From contig JAAHGL010000015.1 in the NCBI GenBank assembly GCA_010692635.1, positions 1-34,103 on the forward strand: DNA of 34,103 nucleotides, given 5' to 3'. Positions 1 to 7,764 of the stretch are shown piece after piece. The stretch is from Symploca sp. SIO2C1 (lineage in GTDB: Bacteria > Cyanobacteriota > Cyanobacteriia > Cyanobacteriales > Coleofasciculaceae). How positions within the stretch are numbered: position 1 is the first letter of the stretch; each line of letters begins with the position of its first letter. The notes under the pieces are model-generated. The model was given only the letters and a program-made list of their open reading frames with translations. It had not been told where the DNA came from and ran no database searches. A program made the translations under genes and the position numbers.

Positions 1-99
1 CTCCCAGATTTTTTCAATTGTGCAAGCTTTTTGAGCCAAAAGGTATAATTTACTTGCACTTATTTCGCTTGCAAAATGCTTGAAAGCTTTGTTTAGCAT
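1..99 (-). CDS. Partial ORF of unknown function running off the left edge
   Basis: An open minus-strand frame begins at an ATG at 99 and is still open after 33 codons at the window edge. It reads MLNKAFKHFASEISASKLYL and onwards. A GGAAG stretch lies a few bases upstream of the ATG, and a GTG three codons further upstream is an alternative start. The fragment is too short to assign to a family. Whether it is a real gene depends on sequence beyond the window. Confidence 0.35.
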   Translation of the reverse strand, partial: MLNKAFKHFASEISASKLYLLAQKACTIEKIWE

Positions 100-132
100 A
101 GCTTCCACACTTATACAGCAAGCCCTAAATAA

Positions 133-303
133 GCCCCCACTGACACTCATGCCAATGGGGGTATTGTAGTCTTTGGAATTTGGTCTCTCTATCTACTTAT
201 CCGTGCAGGAGATAAATGTTACGCAAAAGATTCACTCGAACCTTTTCTAAACTCCAATGTCATTACCCCCAAAGCTGGTGAAATCACCAAATTGAAAGCT
301 TAG
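133..303 (+). other. Open frame without a clear start, possible gene remnant
   Basis: A 56-codon open stretch has protein-like composition (it contains THANGGIVVFGIW and ends in GEITKLKA before TAG at 301) but no ATG or GTG start. It could be the 3' scrap of a deleted gene. The rest of 100-481 holds two palindromes and a MITE-A fragment and no other gene I can support. Confidence 0.2.
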
Positions 304-321
304 GTAAAGTAACTTTACCTA
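301..321. repeat. Perfect 10-bp-arm palindrome
   Basis: TAGGTAAAGT and ACTTTACCTA flank a single central A. The element begins at the stop codon of the 133-303 frame. There is no T-run after it, so it is not a convincing intrinsic terminator. Confidence 0.6.
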
Positions 322-352
322 ACAGGTTAAGCTTATATCGAGATAAGTGTTC

Positions 353-385
353 AGATCCCGGACTTCTTAAAGAAGTCCGGGATCT
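353..385. repeat. Perfect hairpin repeat (GATCCCGGACTTCTT type)
   Basis: Perfect 16-base arms (AGATCCCGGACTTCTT and its complement) are separated by one base. Close relatives with the arm GATCCCCGACTTCTT and a longer loop occur inside the 238-bp units at 32837-33580, so this is a dispersed hairpin family rather than a one-off terminator. Confidence 0.75.
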
Positions 386-429
386 TGCGCTGTCCGATGG
401 GTGAGCGAAAAAAAGGGTGGGGAGATGGG

Positions 430-485
430 GAGATCTATAGAATCCTGACTCTATAAGCATTCTTAATTCCGCGCAGCGATACTAG
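430..485 (+). mobile_element. MITE-A fragment (right part)
   Basis: It matches the right half of the complete MITE-A copies at 7951, 15763 and 29746: the core ACTCTATAAGCATTCTTAAT followed by CCGCGCAGCG and a terminal CTAG. The left half is missing and is replaced by GGGGAGAT-like sequence. The terminal CTAG supplies the stop codon of the glycosyltransferase gene on the minus strand. Confidence 0.7.
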
Positions 486-2083
486 ATACCTATATTTATA
501 GCTTTCATCACATAGTAATCTTTAATCCATATCCCAAATCGGGTAACAGGCACAGTAATTGGAGCTGAGGTTTGCTGGAACTGAGATAGTAGTTTTGGAG
601 TAACTGGATGCCAATCATCCGACAAGATTAGGACATCTTTAGTTGAGAATTTATCGTGATTGTACCAAAAATCAAACTGATCAATTCTATCGGCAATTGC
701 TATCACATTCCGATTTTTCAGTTGATATGCCAGCGCTGAGGCAGAACGATAATCCGTTGTCACCAGTAACGGTTCATCACCCAGTTGTGCTGCTTGCTTG
801 CTGACTACTGCTGCTACATCCTTCCAGCCAAACAACATACGGGATTCCGGATCAGCCTCTTTACTCACCAAACTAGCCAAAGGCAGTATGCTATAGTTTA
901 CAACTAGCAAAACAGCAAATAGTAAACCATAGAGTTGACCACTTAACAGAAGTGAGCTTCGCCGGAGATGAGAAGAGGGAGAAATTCCTTCATCCTTAAA
1001 ATCCCTATCCTTACCTGTGAGAACCTTCTGCCCTCTGCCTCCTGCCTTCTGCCTTCTTTTGATAAACACTGTTGGTAACAGGGGAAACAGCAGCAGATAA
1101 GCCAAGATGTTCCAGTAATAGAGGGCAGTGTAAACCAGGGAAATAGCTGTAAGAGTTATGGTTGAAATCCCAAATACCCAAAGCGCCACTGTTTGGTAAA
1201 CTGAGTCGGAGGTGTTTGTAGGATAAGACTCAAAAACCTTCTGCCCTCTGCCTTCTGCCTTCTGCCTTCTTATAAGTATCTGGAAGATTGCCCAGCAGTT
1301 AACTGGAGACAGCATTAGGACAGAAAATAACAAGAATTTCAGCGGTTCAGCGAATTGGAAACGAAAGCCAGTAGTATTGAGACTGCGATCAAAGTAGTAG
1401 CGAAATGATTGGAAATCATTAGTATAGTTCCAAAGTAAAATTGGGAGAATAGCGCTAGTAGCGATCGCTACTGCTAGATAAATTCTGCGATCGCGTAGTA
1501 AAGGGTGTAGTCGTTGGTCTGATACCACAGTAGCAGCAAATCCCAGTGCGACAAATACTGCTGTATACTTGCACAATCCAGCCAACCCAATCGCTACTGA
1601 TGCTCCATAGAGCCGCCAACTTTTACCCTTGCCATTTGCCAGGTAGCCATCCAGAAACCTGATGAACAAGTAGGCTGAAACTAGGGACAGAGTAATCAGT
1701 AGGTGGTCATGCCAAGCCAGTGCTAAAAAAAGGAAGTACAGTGGTGATGCTAACACCAACGTTACCACTAGCCATAAGGAGTATCTGTCATGCTCACCAT
1801 ACAGATAGCGAGTAATCTGATAGTAGGTGTAGAAGAAAACCCCATTACTGATTACGTTGGGCAGCCTCAGGGTAAAAGCAGAGCGCCCGAAAGCAGCCGT
1901 GAAAAGACCTTGAACCCAAGCTTGCAAGGGCGGATGATCATAATAGGAAAACGCCGGATGCTGTCCCCACAACCAGTAGTACGCTTCATCGGGATTAGGG
2001 AAGGTAGCAAACCAAAATACTAGCCGCAGCAGTAGGAAGGCAAATAGTGGGAGCAGGATGAATTTGAAAAATTTTGATGCCAA
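482..2083 (-). CDS. GT39-family (ArnT/PMT-like) membrane glycosyltransferase
   Basis: A 533-residue polytopic membrane protein, probably transferring a sugar from a lipid-phosphate donor to an acceptor on the outer face of the cytoplasmic membrane. The N-terminus has a hydrophobic helix (about residues 8-27), then the GT-C acidic motif PDEAYYW (residues 31-37) and YYDHPPLQAW (47-56), both typical of the PMT_2/ArnT superfamily, followed by many transmembrane helices. The start is a TTG at 2083; there is no in-frame Met before the PDEAYYW motif and no clear Shine-Dalgarno sequence. Two stretches, [12 protein letters not shown] and RRQKAGGRGQKV, are translated heptamer repeats (see 1237-1271 and 1022-1057); both fall in hydrophilic loops between helices and keep the frame. 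The stop codon is formed by the CTAG end of a MITE-A fragment. The substrate cannot be told from sequence. Confidence 0.85.
   Translation of the reverse strand: MASKFFKFILLPLFAFLLLRLVFWFATFPNPDEAYYWLWGQHPAFSYYDHPPLQAWVQGLFTAAFGRSAFTLRLPNVISNGVFFYTYYQITRYLYGEHDRYSLWLVVTLVLASPLYFLFLALAWHDHLLITLSLVSAYLFIRFLDGYLANGKGKSWRLYGASVAIGLAGLCKYTAVFVALGFAATVVSDQRLHPLLRDRRIYLAVAIATSAILPILLWNYTNDFQSFRYYFDRSLNTTGFRFQFAEPLKFLLFSVLMLSPVNCWAIFQILIRRQKAEGRGQKVFESYPTNTSDSVYQTVALWVFGISTITLTAISLVYTALYYWNILAYLLLFPLLPTVFIKRRQKAGGRGQKVLTGKDRDFKDEGISPSSHLRRSSLLLSGQLYGLLFAVLLVVNYSILPLASLVSKEADPESRMLFGWKDVAAVVSKQAAQLGDEPLLVTTDYRSASALAYQLKNRNVIAIADRIDQFDFWYNHDKFSTKDVLILSDDWHPVTPKLLSQFQQTSAPITVPVTRFGIWIKDYYVMKAINIGI
1022..1057 (-). 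repeat. Heptamer array (AGAAGGC type) inside the GT39 gene
   Basis: About five units of AGAAGGC/AGGAGGC/AGAGGGC on the minus strand, translated as RRQKAGGRGQK in a loop of the glycosyltransferase. The same heptamer family is intergenic at 2145-2188, 2268-2300, 5438-5548 and 13471-13500. The unit has no stop codon in any of the six frames. Confidence 0.85.
1237..1271 (-). repeat. Second AGAAGGC heptamer array inside the GT39 gene
   Basis: Five units on the minus strand, translated as [11 protein letters not shown] in an earlier loop of the same protein. It is a separate insertion from the one at 1022-1057, with about 180 bp of transmembrane-coding sequence between them. Confidence 0.85.
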
Positions 2084-2144
2084 CAGTTTCTAATTATTCG
2101 AGATGTCTATTTGTCTATAATATTCCCGGTAGTCTTTTAAGAAA

Positions 2145-2188
2145 CAAGGCAGAAGGCAGAAGGCAGAGGGCAGAAGGCAGAAGGAAAG
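2145..2188. repeat. Intergenic AGAAGGC heptamer array
   Basis: Six units of AGAAGGC/AGAGGGC lie upstream of the glycosyltransferase gene. A shorter set in the opposite orientation (CCCTCTGCCTCCTGCCTTCT) lies at 2281-2300, next to the 3' end of the hydroxylase gene. The rest of 2084-2318 shows no gene. Confidence 0.85.
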
Positions 2189-2318
2189 AGGATTTTGACT
2201 TGTTTCTTCCCTTCGTATTATATGAGGAATTTATGACTTCTTTTTAGGTAGGGAAAACTCTTGTTCCTCCTGCCTCGGAGCCCTCTGCCTCCTGCCTTCT
2301 AATGCTCATTACTCATTC

Positions 2319-2846
2319 TCAGCGCCACCGGAGTTGAAAATAACCCTTTTCCGGTTGTTGAAGTTCCTCTTCTGTAAGCCATTCCACAGGCTTATAGGTA
2401 CCAAAAAACCTGTCCCACCAGTCTACAGCTAGACCAAAGTTGTGATGCCACATGTTGTATTTGTGATGTACATAGTGAACTGGCATCTTCATCCAAAAGC
2501 ACCTTTTGGGATTTTCATGTTGTAGCTGATGGGCATAAGCGGCAAAGGCGGCATAAGATAGTGCTCCCAAAAACCAACCAATGCCAGCACTCCAAGAGTA
2601 GAAAAACATCAAGCACATAACCACAAAGCTACCTTTGATATAGTCCCTAAATTCCCACAGCACTCCCTGCCCCTCGTTACGGCGGTGGTGATCCCGGTGA
2701 CGTTCACCAACTCGATGGGAGACGTGCATGAGGCGATGGAGCCAGTATTCCACTAAACTAGCTAAAACAAATGCTACGGTAAAGCAAATAATTCCTATTC
2801 CCACGGGGAAGGCTCCACGAACAGTAAACTGGGCGAAGAAAGTCAT
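2319..2846 (-). CDS. Fatty acid hydroxylase/sterol desaturase-superfamily protein
   Basis: A 175-residue di-iron membrane oxygenase of the fatty acid hydroxylase superfamily. The histidine clusters are visible in order: HRLMH (37-41), HRDHH (50-54), HYVHH and WHHNFG in the last third. Hydrophobic segments lie at about 15-35 and 70-100. Members insert a hydroxyl group into lipids, sterols or carotenoids; the substrate cannot be assigned here, and the length and motif order also fit bacterial carotene hydroxylase-like proteins. The ATG at 2846 is preceded by a heptamer array, and no good Shine-Dalgarno sequence is seen between them. It lies 72 bp downstream of the copper ATPase gene on the same strand, so cotranscription is possible but the functions are not obviously linked. 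Confidence 0.85.
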   Translation of the reverse strand: MTFFAQFTVRGAFPVGIGIICFTVAFVLASLVEYWLHRLMHVSHRVGERHRDHHRRNEGQGVLWEFRDYIKGSFVVMCLMFFYSWSAGIGWFLGALSYAAFAAYAHQLQHENPKRCFWMKMPVHYVHHKYNMWHHNFGLAVDWWDRFFGTYKPVEWLTEEELQQPEKGYFQLRWR

Positions 2847-2860
2847 CTAATTATTGGAGT

Positions 2861-2934
2861 TATCAATTATCAATTATCAATTATCAATTATCAATTATCA
2901 ATTATCAATTATCAATTATCAATTATCAATCAAT
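2861..2934. repeat. CAATTAT heptamer array between hydroxylase and copper ATPase genes
   Basis: Ten near-perfect CAATTAT units. On the minus strand the array overlaps the 3' end of the copper ATPase gene and provides its TGA stop codon (the last codons read A K L I D N stop). Confidence 0.95.
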
Positions 2935-5318
2935 TTAGCGACTCTCTGAATTCTTTGATTAGCTTGTGGCTTAAAATTCCGTAAACGTAGGGCATTAGTA
3001 ACTACAGAAACTGAGCTAAATGCCATCGCTGCACCTGCAATTACTGGGTTGAGTAGCCAGCCAAAGAAGGGATAAAGAATTCCTGCGGCAATGGGAATAC
3101 TGCAAATGTTATAAATATAGGCAAAAAAGAGGTTTTGACGAATATTTCGCATCGTGGCATGACTCAGTTGAATGGCGGTGACAATACCTGTTAAGTTGCC
3201 AGAAATCAGGGTAATATCACTAGCTGCCATTGCTACATCTGTCCCCGTGCCAATGGCAATACCTACATCAGCTTGGGCTAAGGCTGGAGCATCATTTATA
3301 CCATCCCCTACCATTGCTACCGTTTTTCCTTCCGCTTGCAGTGCTTTAACTGTTGCCGCTTTTTGGTCTGGTTTTACTTCGGCAAATACCCGCTTAATGC
3401 CGACTTCGTGCCCAATTGCTTCTGCTGTTGGGCGATTATCTCCAGTCAGCATTACTACTTCCAATCCCATTCTTTTTAGGGCTCTCACCGCCTCTATTGA
3501 AGATGGTTTCACTGCATCCGCAATTCCCACCAATCCCTCAATTTTTCCATCAATAGCAATCCAGGCAGTAGTTTTGGCAGCGGCTTCCCAGGCTTGCCGG
3601 TGGGATTGGAGTGATTGGGTAGCAATTCCCAAGGCATCCATCCAGCGCTGGGTGCCAATTTGGACAAACACCTGTTGTCTAGAGTCTGTTTTCAAAGCAT
3701 TGGAGGATGTAGGAAACATTCCCTGCTCCCTGCCCTCTCCCTCCTGCCTGCTGCCCTCTGCCTCCTGCCTTGTTTCTTCAGAAACAATGCCTTGAACACC
3801 CATACCTGCTACAGCTTCAAAGTTCTCAACTGCTGGCAGAGGCATCTGAACTCCCTGAGATTGAGCATACTGCACTACTGCTTCTGCTAGGGGATGTTCG
3901 GAATTCCGTTCTACCGCTGCTGCTAATTGCAAGAGTCTAATTTCATTGCTATTGGCGGTGCCTTTAACTGTTACATAATCAGTGACACTGGGTTTACCTT
4001 GGGTGATGGTGCCAGTTTTATCCAAGACAATTGCCTGAATTTTATGCGCCAACTCCAAACTATCTGCACCCTTGATTAAAATACCGTTTTCTGCACCTTT
4101 ACCCGTACCAACCATGATTGAGGTGGGAGTCGCTAAGCCAAGAGCACAGGGGCAAGCAATAATTAAAACACCAATGGTAGTAATCATGGCGAAGGTAAGG
4201 TTGCCCATAGTATTAAACCAGATAACAAAGGTAGCGATCGCGATCGCCATCACTCCTGGCACAAACCAGCCAGTTACTCTATCAGCTAATTGTTGAATCG
4301 GTGCTTTACTTCCTTGGGCATCTTGCACCAATTTTACAATCTGGGCTAGTACTGTATTCTTGCCTACCCGTGATGCCTGGAACTTGAAGCTACCTGTCTT
4401 ATTAATGGTTGCACCAATTACCTCTTCCCCTGCTTGTTTCTTCACCGGTATCGATTCCCCGGTTACCATCGACTCATCCACAGTTGAAGAACCTTCAATC
4501 ACTTCTCCATCTACTGGAATTTTCTCCCCTGGACGCACTACAATCACATCACCAACAATAACTTCTGTTATTGGTAGATCAATTTCTTTACCAGCACGAA
4601 TCACCCGGGCAGTCTTTGCCTGTAACCCCATCAGTTTACGAATGGCTTCTGAAGTCTGCCCTCTAGCACGATTTTCCAGCAGACGCCCCAACAGAATCAG
4701 AGTAATGATTACTGTTGCTGGTTCATAGTACACTTCTGGTTGAAGACCTTGAGCTAGTAAAAAGCTAGAGAAAAGGGTAGCAAACACAGAATACAGATAT
4801 GCTGTACCAGTACCCAACGCCACCAGGGTATTCATATCAGCAGTATGACGCTTGAAGGCTTTCCAGGCACCGACAAAAAAGGATTTACCACACCAAAACA
4901 GCACTGGTGTACTTAACCCTAGCTGCACCCAAGAGTTATGCAACCATGCCGGGATGAAGGGCAAGTGTAGACCCATCATAGCTGGCAGTGATCCCACCAC
5001 CAACACAATACTGATGATGCCTCCCAAAACTACTTTGCGTGTTAAGTCTTTTTGTTCACTCTCTCGTGCTGCTTTCTCAGCATCCTCTTCCCCAGCATCC
5101 GTTTCCTGTATTGCCTGGGCAGTATATCCTGCATCTGCTACAGCTTGCTCAATTGCTTCAAAATTGGTTTGCTGAGGGTTGTACTCAACTGTTGCTTGCT
5201 CCATAGCGAAGTTAACATTGCTTTTAATTACGCCAGGAACATCCTGAATGGCTTGCTCGATGGTGACAGCACAAGCAGCACAACCCATGCCCTTTAATCG
5301 TAGATGGCTGGTTTCCAT
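2919..5318 (-). CDS. Copper-transporting P1B-type ATPase
   Basis: A heavy-metal-exporting P-type ATPase of about 799 residues, close to CopA/PacS/CtaA. In order: an N-terminal HMA domain with the metal site GMGCAAC (residues 10-16), transmembrane helices, the actuator motif TGES, the intramembrane copper site [11 protein letters not shown], the phosphorylated aspartate in DKTGTIT, the nucleotide-binding SEHPLAEA, and the hinge [11 protein letters not shown] and GMxCxxC indicate Cu(I). PacS-type (thylakoid) and CtaA-type (plasma membrane) proteins cannot be told apart by motif alone. I prefer ATG 5318 over TTG 5333 because it puts the HMA domain at the normal distance and follows a GAGAG stretch. 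A low-complexity insertion of about 30 residues ([17 protein letters not shown] and flanks) sits in the N-domain just before the QIGTQRWM strand and derives from heptamer repeats. The last codons and stop lie in another heptamer array. Confidence 0.95.
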   Translation of the reverse strand: METSHLRLKGMGCAACAVTIEQAIQDVPGVIKSNVNFAMEQATVEYNPQQTNFEAIEQAVADAGYTAQAIQETDAGEEDAEKAARESEQKDLTRKVVLGGIISIVLVVGSLPAMMGLHLPFIPAWLHNSWVQLGLSTPVLFWCGKSFFVGAWKAFKRHTADMNTLVALGTGTAYLYSVFATLFSSFLLAQGLQPEVYYEPATVIITLILLGRLLENRARGQTSEAIRKLMGLQAKTARVIRAGKEIDLPITEVIVGDVIVVRPGEKIPVDGEVIEGSSTVDESMVTGESIPVKKQAGEEVIGATINKTGSFKFQASRVGKNTVLAQIVKLVQDAQGSKAPIQQLADRVTGWFVPGVMAIAIATFVIWFNTMGNLTFAMITTIGVLIIACPCALGLATPTSIMVGTGKGAENGILIKGADSLELAHKIQAIVLDKTGTITQGKPSVTDYVTVKGTANSNEIRLLQLAAAVERNSEHPLAEAVVQYAQSQGVQMPLPAVENFEAVAGMGVQGIVSEETRQEAEGSRQEGEGREQGMFPTSSNALKTDSRQQVFVQIGTQRWMDALGIATQSLQSHRQAWEAAAKTTAWIAIDGKIEGLVGIADAVKPSSIEAVRALKRMGLEVVMLTGDNRPTAEAIGHEVGIKRVFAEVKPDQKAATVKALQAEGKTVAMVGDGINDAPALAQADVGIAIGTGTDVAMAASDITLISGNLTGIVTAIQLSHATMRNIRQNLFFAYIYNICSIPIAAGILYPFFGWLLNPVIAGAAMAFSSVSVVTNALRLRNFKPQANQRIQRVAKLIDN
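3721..3771 (-). repeat. Degenerate heptamer array inside the copper ATPase gene
   Basis: About seven degenerate units of AGGCAGG/AGGCAGA/GGGCAGC on the minus strand, translated as [17 protein letters not shown]. It belongs to the AGAAGGC family but is more diverged than the intergenic arrays, which suggests an older insertion. Confidence 0.8.
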
Positions 5319-5416
5319 AACTAACTCTCTCAAGCTGCACTAGTGTTTTAGTGACCTTAGGTTAAAGTCTCCAGTTAACTAGAGAGTATAGTGAATGTAA
5401 TAAAAGTTTAGAAACC

Positions 5417-5588
5417 CTAGTGCAGCGCGGTGGAGATAAGGCAGAAGGCAGAAGGCAGAAGGCAGAGGGCAGAAGGCAGAAGGCAGAAGGCAGAAGGCAG
5501 AGGACAGAGGGCAGAAGGCAGAGGGCAGAGGGCAGAAGGCAGAGGGCATAACAAATAACCAACAACCAACAACTAACAACAAATAACA
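5417..5588. repeat. MITE-A left end fused to two heptamer arrays
   Basis: The first 17 bases of MITE-A (CTAGTGCAGCGCGG and on) are followed directly by about 16 units of AGAAGGC/AGAGGGC (5438-5548) and then a different heptamer, AACAAAT/AACCAAC (5549-5588). It fills the 298-bp gap between purQ and the copper ATPase. The minus-strand ORFs that cross it are artefacts of a stop-free repeat. Confidence 0.85.
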
Positions 5589-5616
5589 CAAAATCCTTCG
5601 TGCTTTAGCCATTGGA

Positions 5617-6312
5617 TCAGTTAACAGCAAATGTTGTCAACAATCCTTGGAACAACTTGATACCATCTGTACCGCCTAATAAGGGATCTGAGGCTCGTTC
5701 TGGGTGAGGCATCATACCCAAAATCTTACCAGAGCGATCGCAAATACCTGCGATGTTTTTCAGTGAACCATTGGGGTTAGCAGATTTTGATGTTTTGCCT
5801 GTAGCTGTGCAGTAACGGAATAGGATTTGTCGATTATCTTCAAGAGATTTCAGCAGCCCAGGTGCAGCGTAGTAGCAGCCTTCACCGTGAGCAATTGGCA
5901 GGGTAATAACTTCCCCGGTTGAGTAAGCTGATGTCCATTCTGAGTTAGCGCGTTCTACTTTAATTGGGACGCGATCGCAAATAAAATGTAGATCTCGATT
6001 TTTTACTAGTGCCCCTGGTAACAGTCCAATTTCCGTCAACACTTGGAAACCGTTACAAATGCCCAGGACATATTTACCCTGCTTGGCATGTTCCACTACC
6101 TGCTTCATGACTGGGGAGAATTGAGCAATTGAGCCACAGCGCAAGTAATCCCCATAACTAAAGCCACCAGGAAGGACAATCACATCTATGTCAGAAATAT
6201 CTGTTTCCTGATGCCAAACCATCCGGGTTGGTAACTGTAGCAAATTTCGAGTGACATATGCCACATCGCGATCGCAGTTGGAACCAGGAAAAACTACAAT
6301 GCCAAATTTCAC
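5617..6312 (-). CDS. purQ: Phosphoribosylformylglycinamidine synthase subunit PurQ
   Basis: The glutaminase subunit of FGAM synthase (purine biosynthesis step 4), supplying ammonia to PurL. At 231 residues it has the usual size. The class I glutamine amidotransferase features are visible: FPGSNCDRD at the N-terminus, the nucleophile Cys86 in GICNGFQVL, AHGEGCYY, and the C-terminal MMPHPERASDPLLGGTDG. The start is GTG at 6312, overlapping the purS stop in GTGA, so the two genes are translationally coupled. PurL is not in the window. Confidence 0.96.
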   Translation of the reverse strand: MKFGIVVFPGSNCDRDVAYVTRNLLQLPTRMVWHQETDISDIDVIVLPGGFSYGDYLRCGSIAQFSPVMKQVVEHAKQGKYVLGICNGFQVLTEIGLLPGALVKNRDLHFICDRVPIKVERANSEWTSAYSTGEVITLPIAHGEGCYYAAPGLLKSLEDNRQILFRYCTATGKTSKSANPNGSLKNIAGICDRSGKILGMMPHPERASDPLLGGTDGIKLFQGLLTTFAVN

Positions 6313-6596
6313 AGCGAAACACCCATTTGTGCAGAAACTTCAACTAGCTCAAACCGATAATTTTCAATCACTGGATTCGACAGCAGTTGGTCGCAAATAT
6401 CATCAAGTTGCTCCCGTGCTTGCTTTTCATTAGAAGAACTCAGCATTAGTTCAATATACTTGCCAATGCGAACTTTCTCAACACTTTTGTAGCCCAGTTG
6501 CTTGATACCTGACTCTACTGCCACACCAGCTGGGTCTAAAACTGAAGGTCGGAGGGTAACATAAATACGAGCTTGATATTTGTGAATCACTGTCAC
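6309..6596 (-). CDS. purS: Phosphoribosylformylglycinamidine synthase subunit PurS
   Basis: A 95-residue protein that bridges PurQ and PurL in the FGAM synthase complex. It begins TVIHKYQARIYVTLRPSVLDPAG, a typical PurS N-terminus, and includes the GYKSVEKVRIGKYIEL segment. The start is GTG at 6596, and a second in-frame GTG lies two codons downstream. The stop overlaps the purQ start by four bases (GTGA). Confidence 0.95.
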   Translation of the reverse strand: MTVIHKYQARIYVTLRPSVLDPAGVAVESGIKQLGYKSVEKVRIGKYIELMLSSSNEKQAREQLDDICDQLLSNPVIENYRFELVEVSAQMGVSL

Positions 6597-6780
6597 TAGC
6601 CCCTAAATTTTCAACAAAACCATCTTAATAGTTGTTGGCTACTCTGATTCGTTGCCTGCTTGTTAGAGAAAAACTTTGATTCCCCAAAGCGGTCGAAAAT
6701 GCAATTTAGATGCACAATAGCTTACCATAGCCTTGACACTCCGCTTTTTTTTATAGGGGTGAACGAAATTTTGGGACTAA

Positions 6781-6836
6781 TTATCAATTATCAATTATCC
6801 ATTATCAATTATCCATTATCAATTATCCATTGATAA
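6781..6836. repeat. Heptamer array upstream of the Zur-like gene
   Basis: About seven units of TCAATTA/TCCATTA, ending in TTATCCATTGATAA, an inverted TTATC/GATAA pair. It sits 54 bp upstream of the regulator's ATG, in the divergent region shared with purS. The remainder of 6597-6889 has no gene. Confidence 0.85.
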
Positions 6837-6889
6837 ACATTACCCCTCCTCTCAACTCAACCAATTTCTAGAAGATTGAGATTTCACCC

Positions 6890-7306
6890 ATGAAACCCCA
6901 ACGCACCCGCTCTCAACAACGCATTTTGAATTTGCTCTCCAAGTTGAATCGTGCTATTTCTGCCCAGGATCTTTATGTCGAACTACGCAAAGGTGGCAAA
7001 AGTATAGGTTTAGCAACAGTATACCGCTCCCTAGAAACTCTCAAACTTAGGGGGGTAGTACAAATGCGGAAACGTCCTAATGGAGAATCTCTCTACAGTT
7101 CCGTACAAAAGGATCAACATCACCTTACTTGCCTCAATTGCGGGGAGTCGATTCCCATCAATGAATGTCCTGTACATCAACTCGAGACTGAGCTGCAAAC
7201 TAGCCACCAATTCAAGATCTACTACCACACTTTGGAGTTTTTTGGTTTATGCGATCGCTGTGGTGTTGATCATACTCTGGAGAAACACGGAAAAGCTAAT
7301 GGCTAA
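6890..7306 (+). CDS. zur: Fur-family metalloregulator, probably zinc-responsive Zur (FurB)
   Basis: A 138-residue Fur-family repressor. The winged-helix DNA-binding domain covers about residues 5-65 with the recognition segment IGLATVYRSLETLKLRG (39-55). Metal-site residues follow: HH (77-78) and two CxxC pairs, C81/C84 (CLNCG) and C121/C124 (CDRCG), that form the structural zinc site. SAQDLYVELR and GESIPINECPVH resemble cyanobacterial FurB, shown to be Zur in Anabaena, rather than FurA or PerR; that subfamily call is from memory. The last residues (KANG) and the TAA stop are encoded by the start of a heptamer array, so the original C-terminus may have been a little different. The copper ATPase gene is close but on the other side of purSQ, and nothing links them directly. 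Confidence 0.8.
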   Translation: MKPQRTRSQQRILNLLSKLNRAISAQDLYVELRKGGKSIGLATVYRSLETLKLRGVVQMRKRPNGESLYSSVQKDQHHLTCLNCGESIPINECPVHQLETELQTSHQFKIYYHTLEFFGLCDRCGVDHTLEKHGKANG

Positions 7307-7531
7307 TGGCTAATGGTTAATGGCTAATGGTTAATGGCTAATGGCTAATGGTTAATGGCTAATGGTTAATGGCTAATGGCTAATGGCTAATGGCTAATGG
7401 CTAATGGCTAATGGTTAATGGCTAATGGTTAATGGTTAATGGCTAATGGTTAATGGCTAATGGCTAATGGTTAATGGCTAATGGTTAATGGCTAATGGCT
7501 AATGGTTAATGGTTAATGGCTAATGGTTAAT
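7294..7531. repeat. 34-unit G(C/T)TAATG heptamer array at the 3' end of zur
   Basis: 34 uninterrupted copies of GCTAATG or GTTAATG, differing only at the second base. Read as C/T, the order by hand is CCCT CTCCTCTC CCCCCTCTT CTCCTCTCC TTCT. The first copies encode the end of the Zur-like protein and its stop. A few units of the same heptamer recur at 10431-10457. Confidence 0.95.
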
Positions 7532-7615
7532 GGCCATTGGTGACAAGTTAAGGCAAAAATGTCGTTGTCAAGGGAACAGGGAGCTGGGGGAGTCAAACCA
7601 GATTGTCAATTAAAA

Positions 7616-7624
7616 TGCTATAAT
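7616..7624 (+). promoter_or_regulatory. Candidate extended -10 promoter for the peptide cassette
   Basis: TGCTATAAT matches an extended -10 element (TGN plus TATAAT) 141 bases upstream of the peptide ATG at 7765. No convincing -35 hexamer lies at the usual spacing. It is the best promoter-like motif in the 230-bp gap after the heptamer array. Confidence 0.35.
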
Positions 7625-7764
7625 TTCTCAATAGTTGACTGCGTAAATTGAATTGAGTTAGACTTTAGCTGATCGCGCTCTATGGCGATGATCATTTTTT
7701 ATGCTGCTACTGCAAACTCGGCGGTAGAGTATGTCAATCACTTACTATATTGAGACAGATAGTT

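Noticed and set aside
216-281. 21-codon ORF with a good AGGAG upstream (ATG 216)
   Set aside because: It is too short and overlaps another open frame; no hydrophobic or repeat character supports it.
3172-3795. 207-codon plus-strand ORF opposite the copper ATPase
   Set aside because: It is an antisense shadow of a strongly conserved coding region.
5362-5630. Two overlapping minus-strand ORFs rich in [13 protein letters not shown]
   Set aside because: They are translations of the stop-free AGAAGGC heptamer array; they have no independent coding signal.
7294-7531. Possible CRISPR or origin iterons
   Set aside because: The units are 7-bp direct repeats without spacers, and the same kind of array occurs at over a dozen unrelated sites, so neither a CRISPR array nor an origin is supported.
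7682-7753. 23-codon ORF just before the repeat peptide (MAMIIFYAATANSAVEYV and on)
   Set aside because: It has no ribosome binding site or supporting feature. It could be a leader ORF, but nothing shows that.
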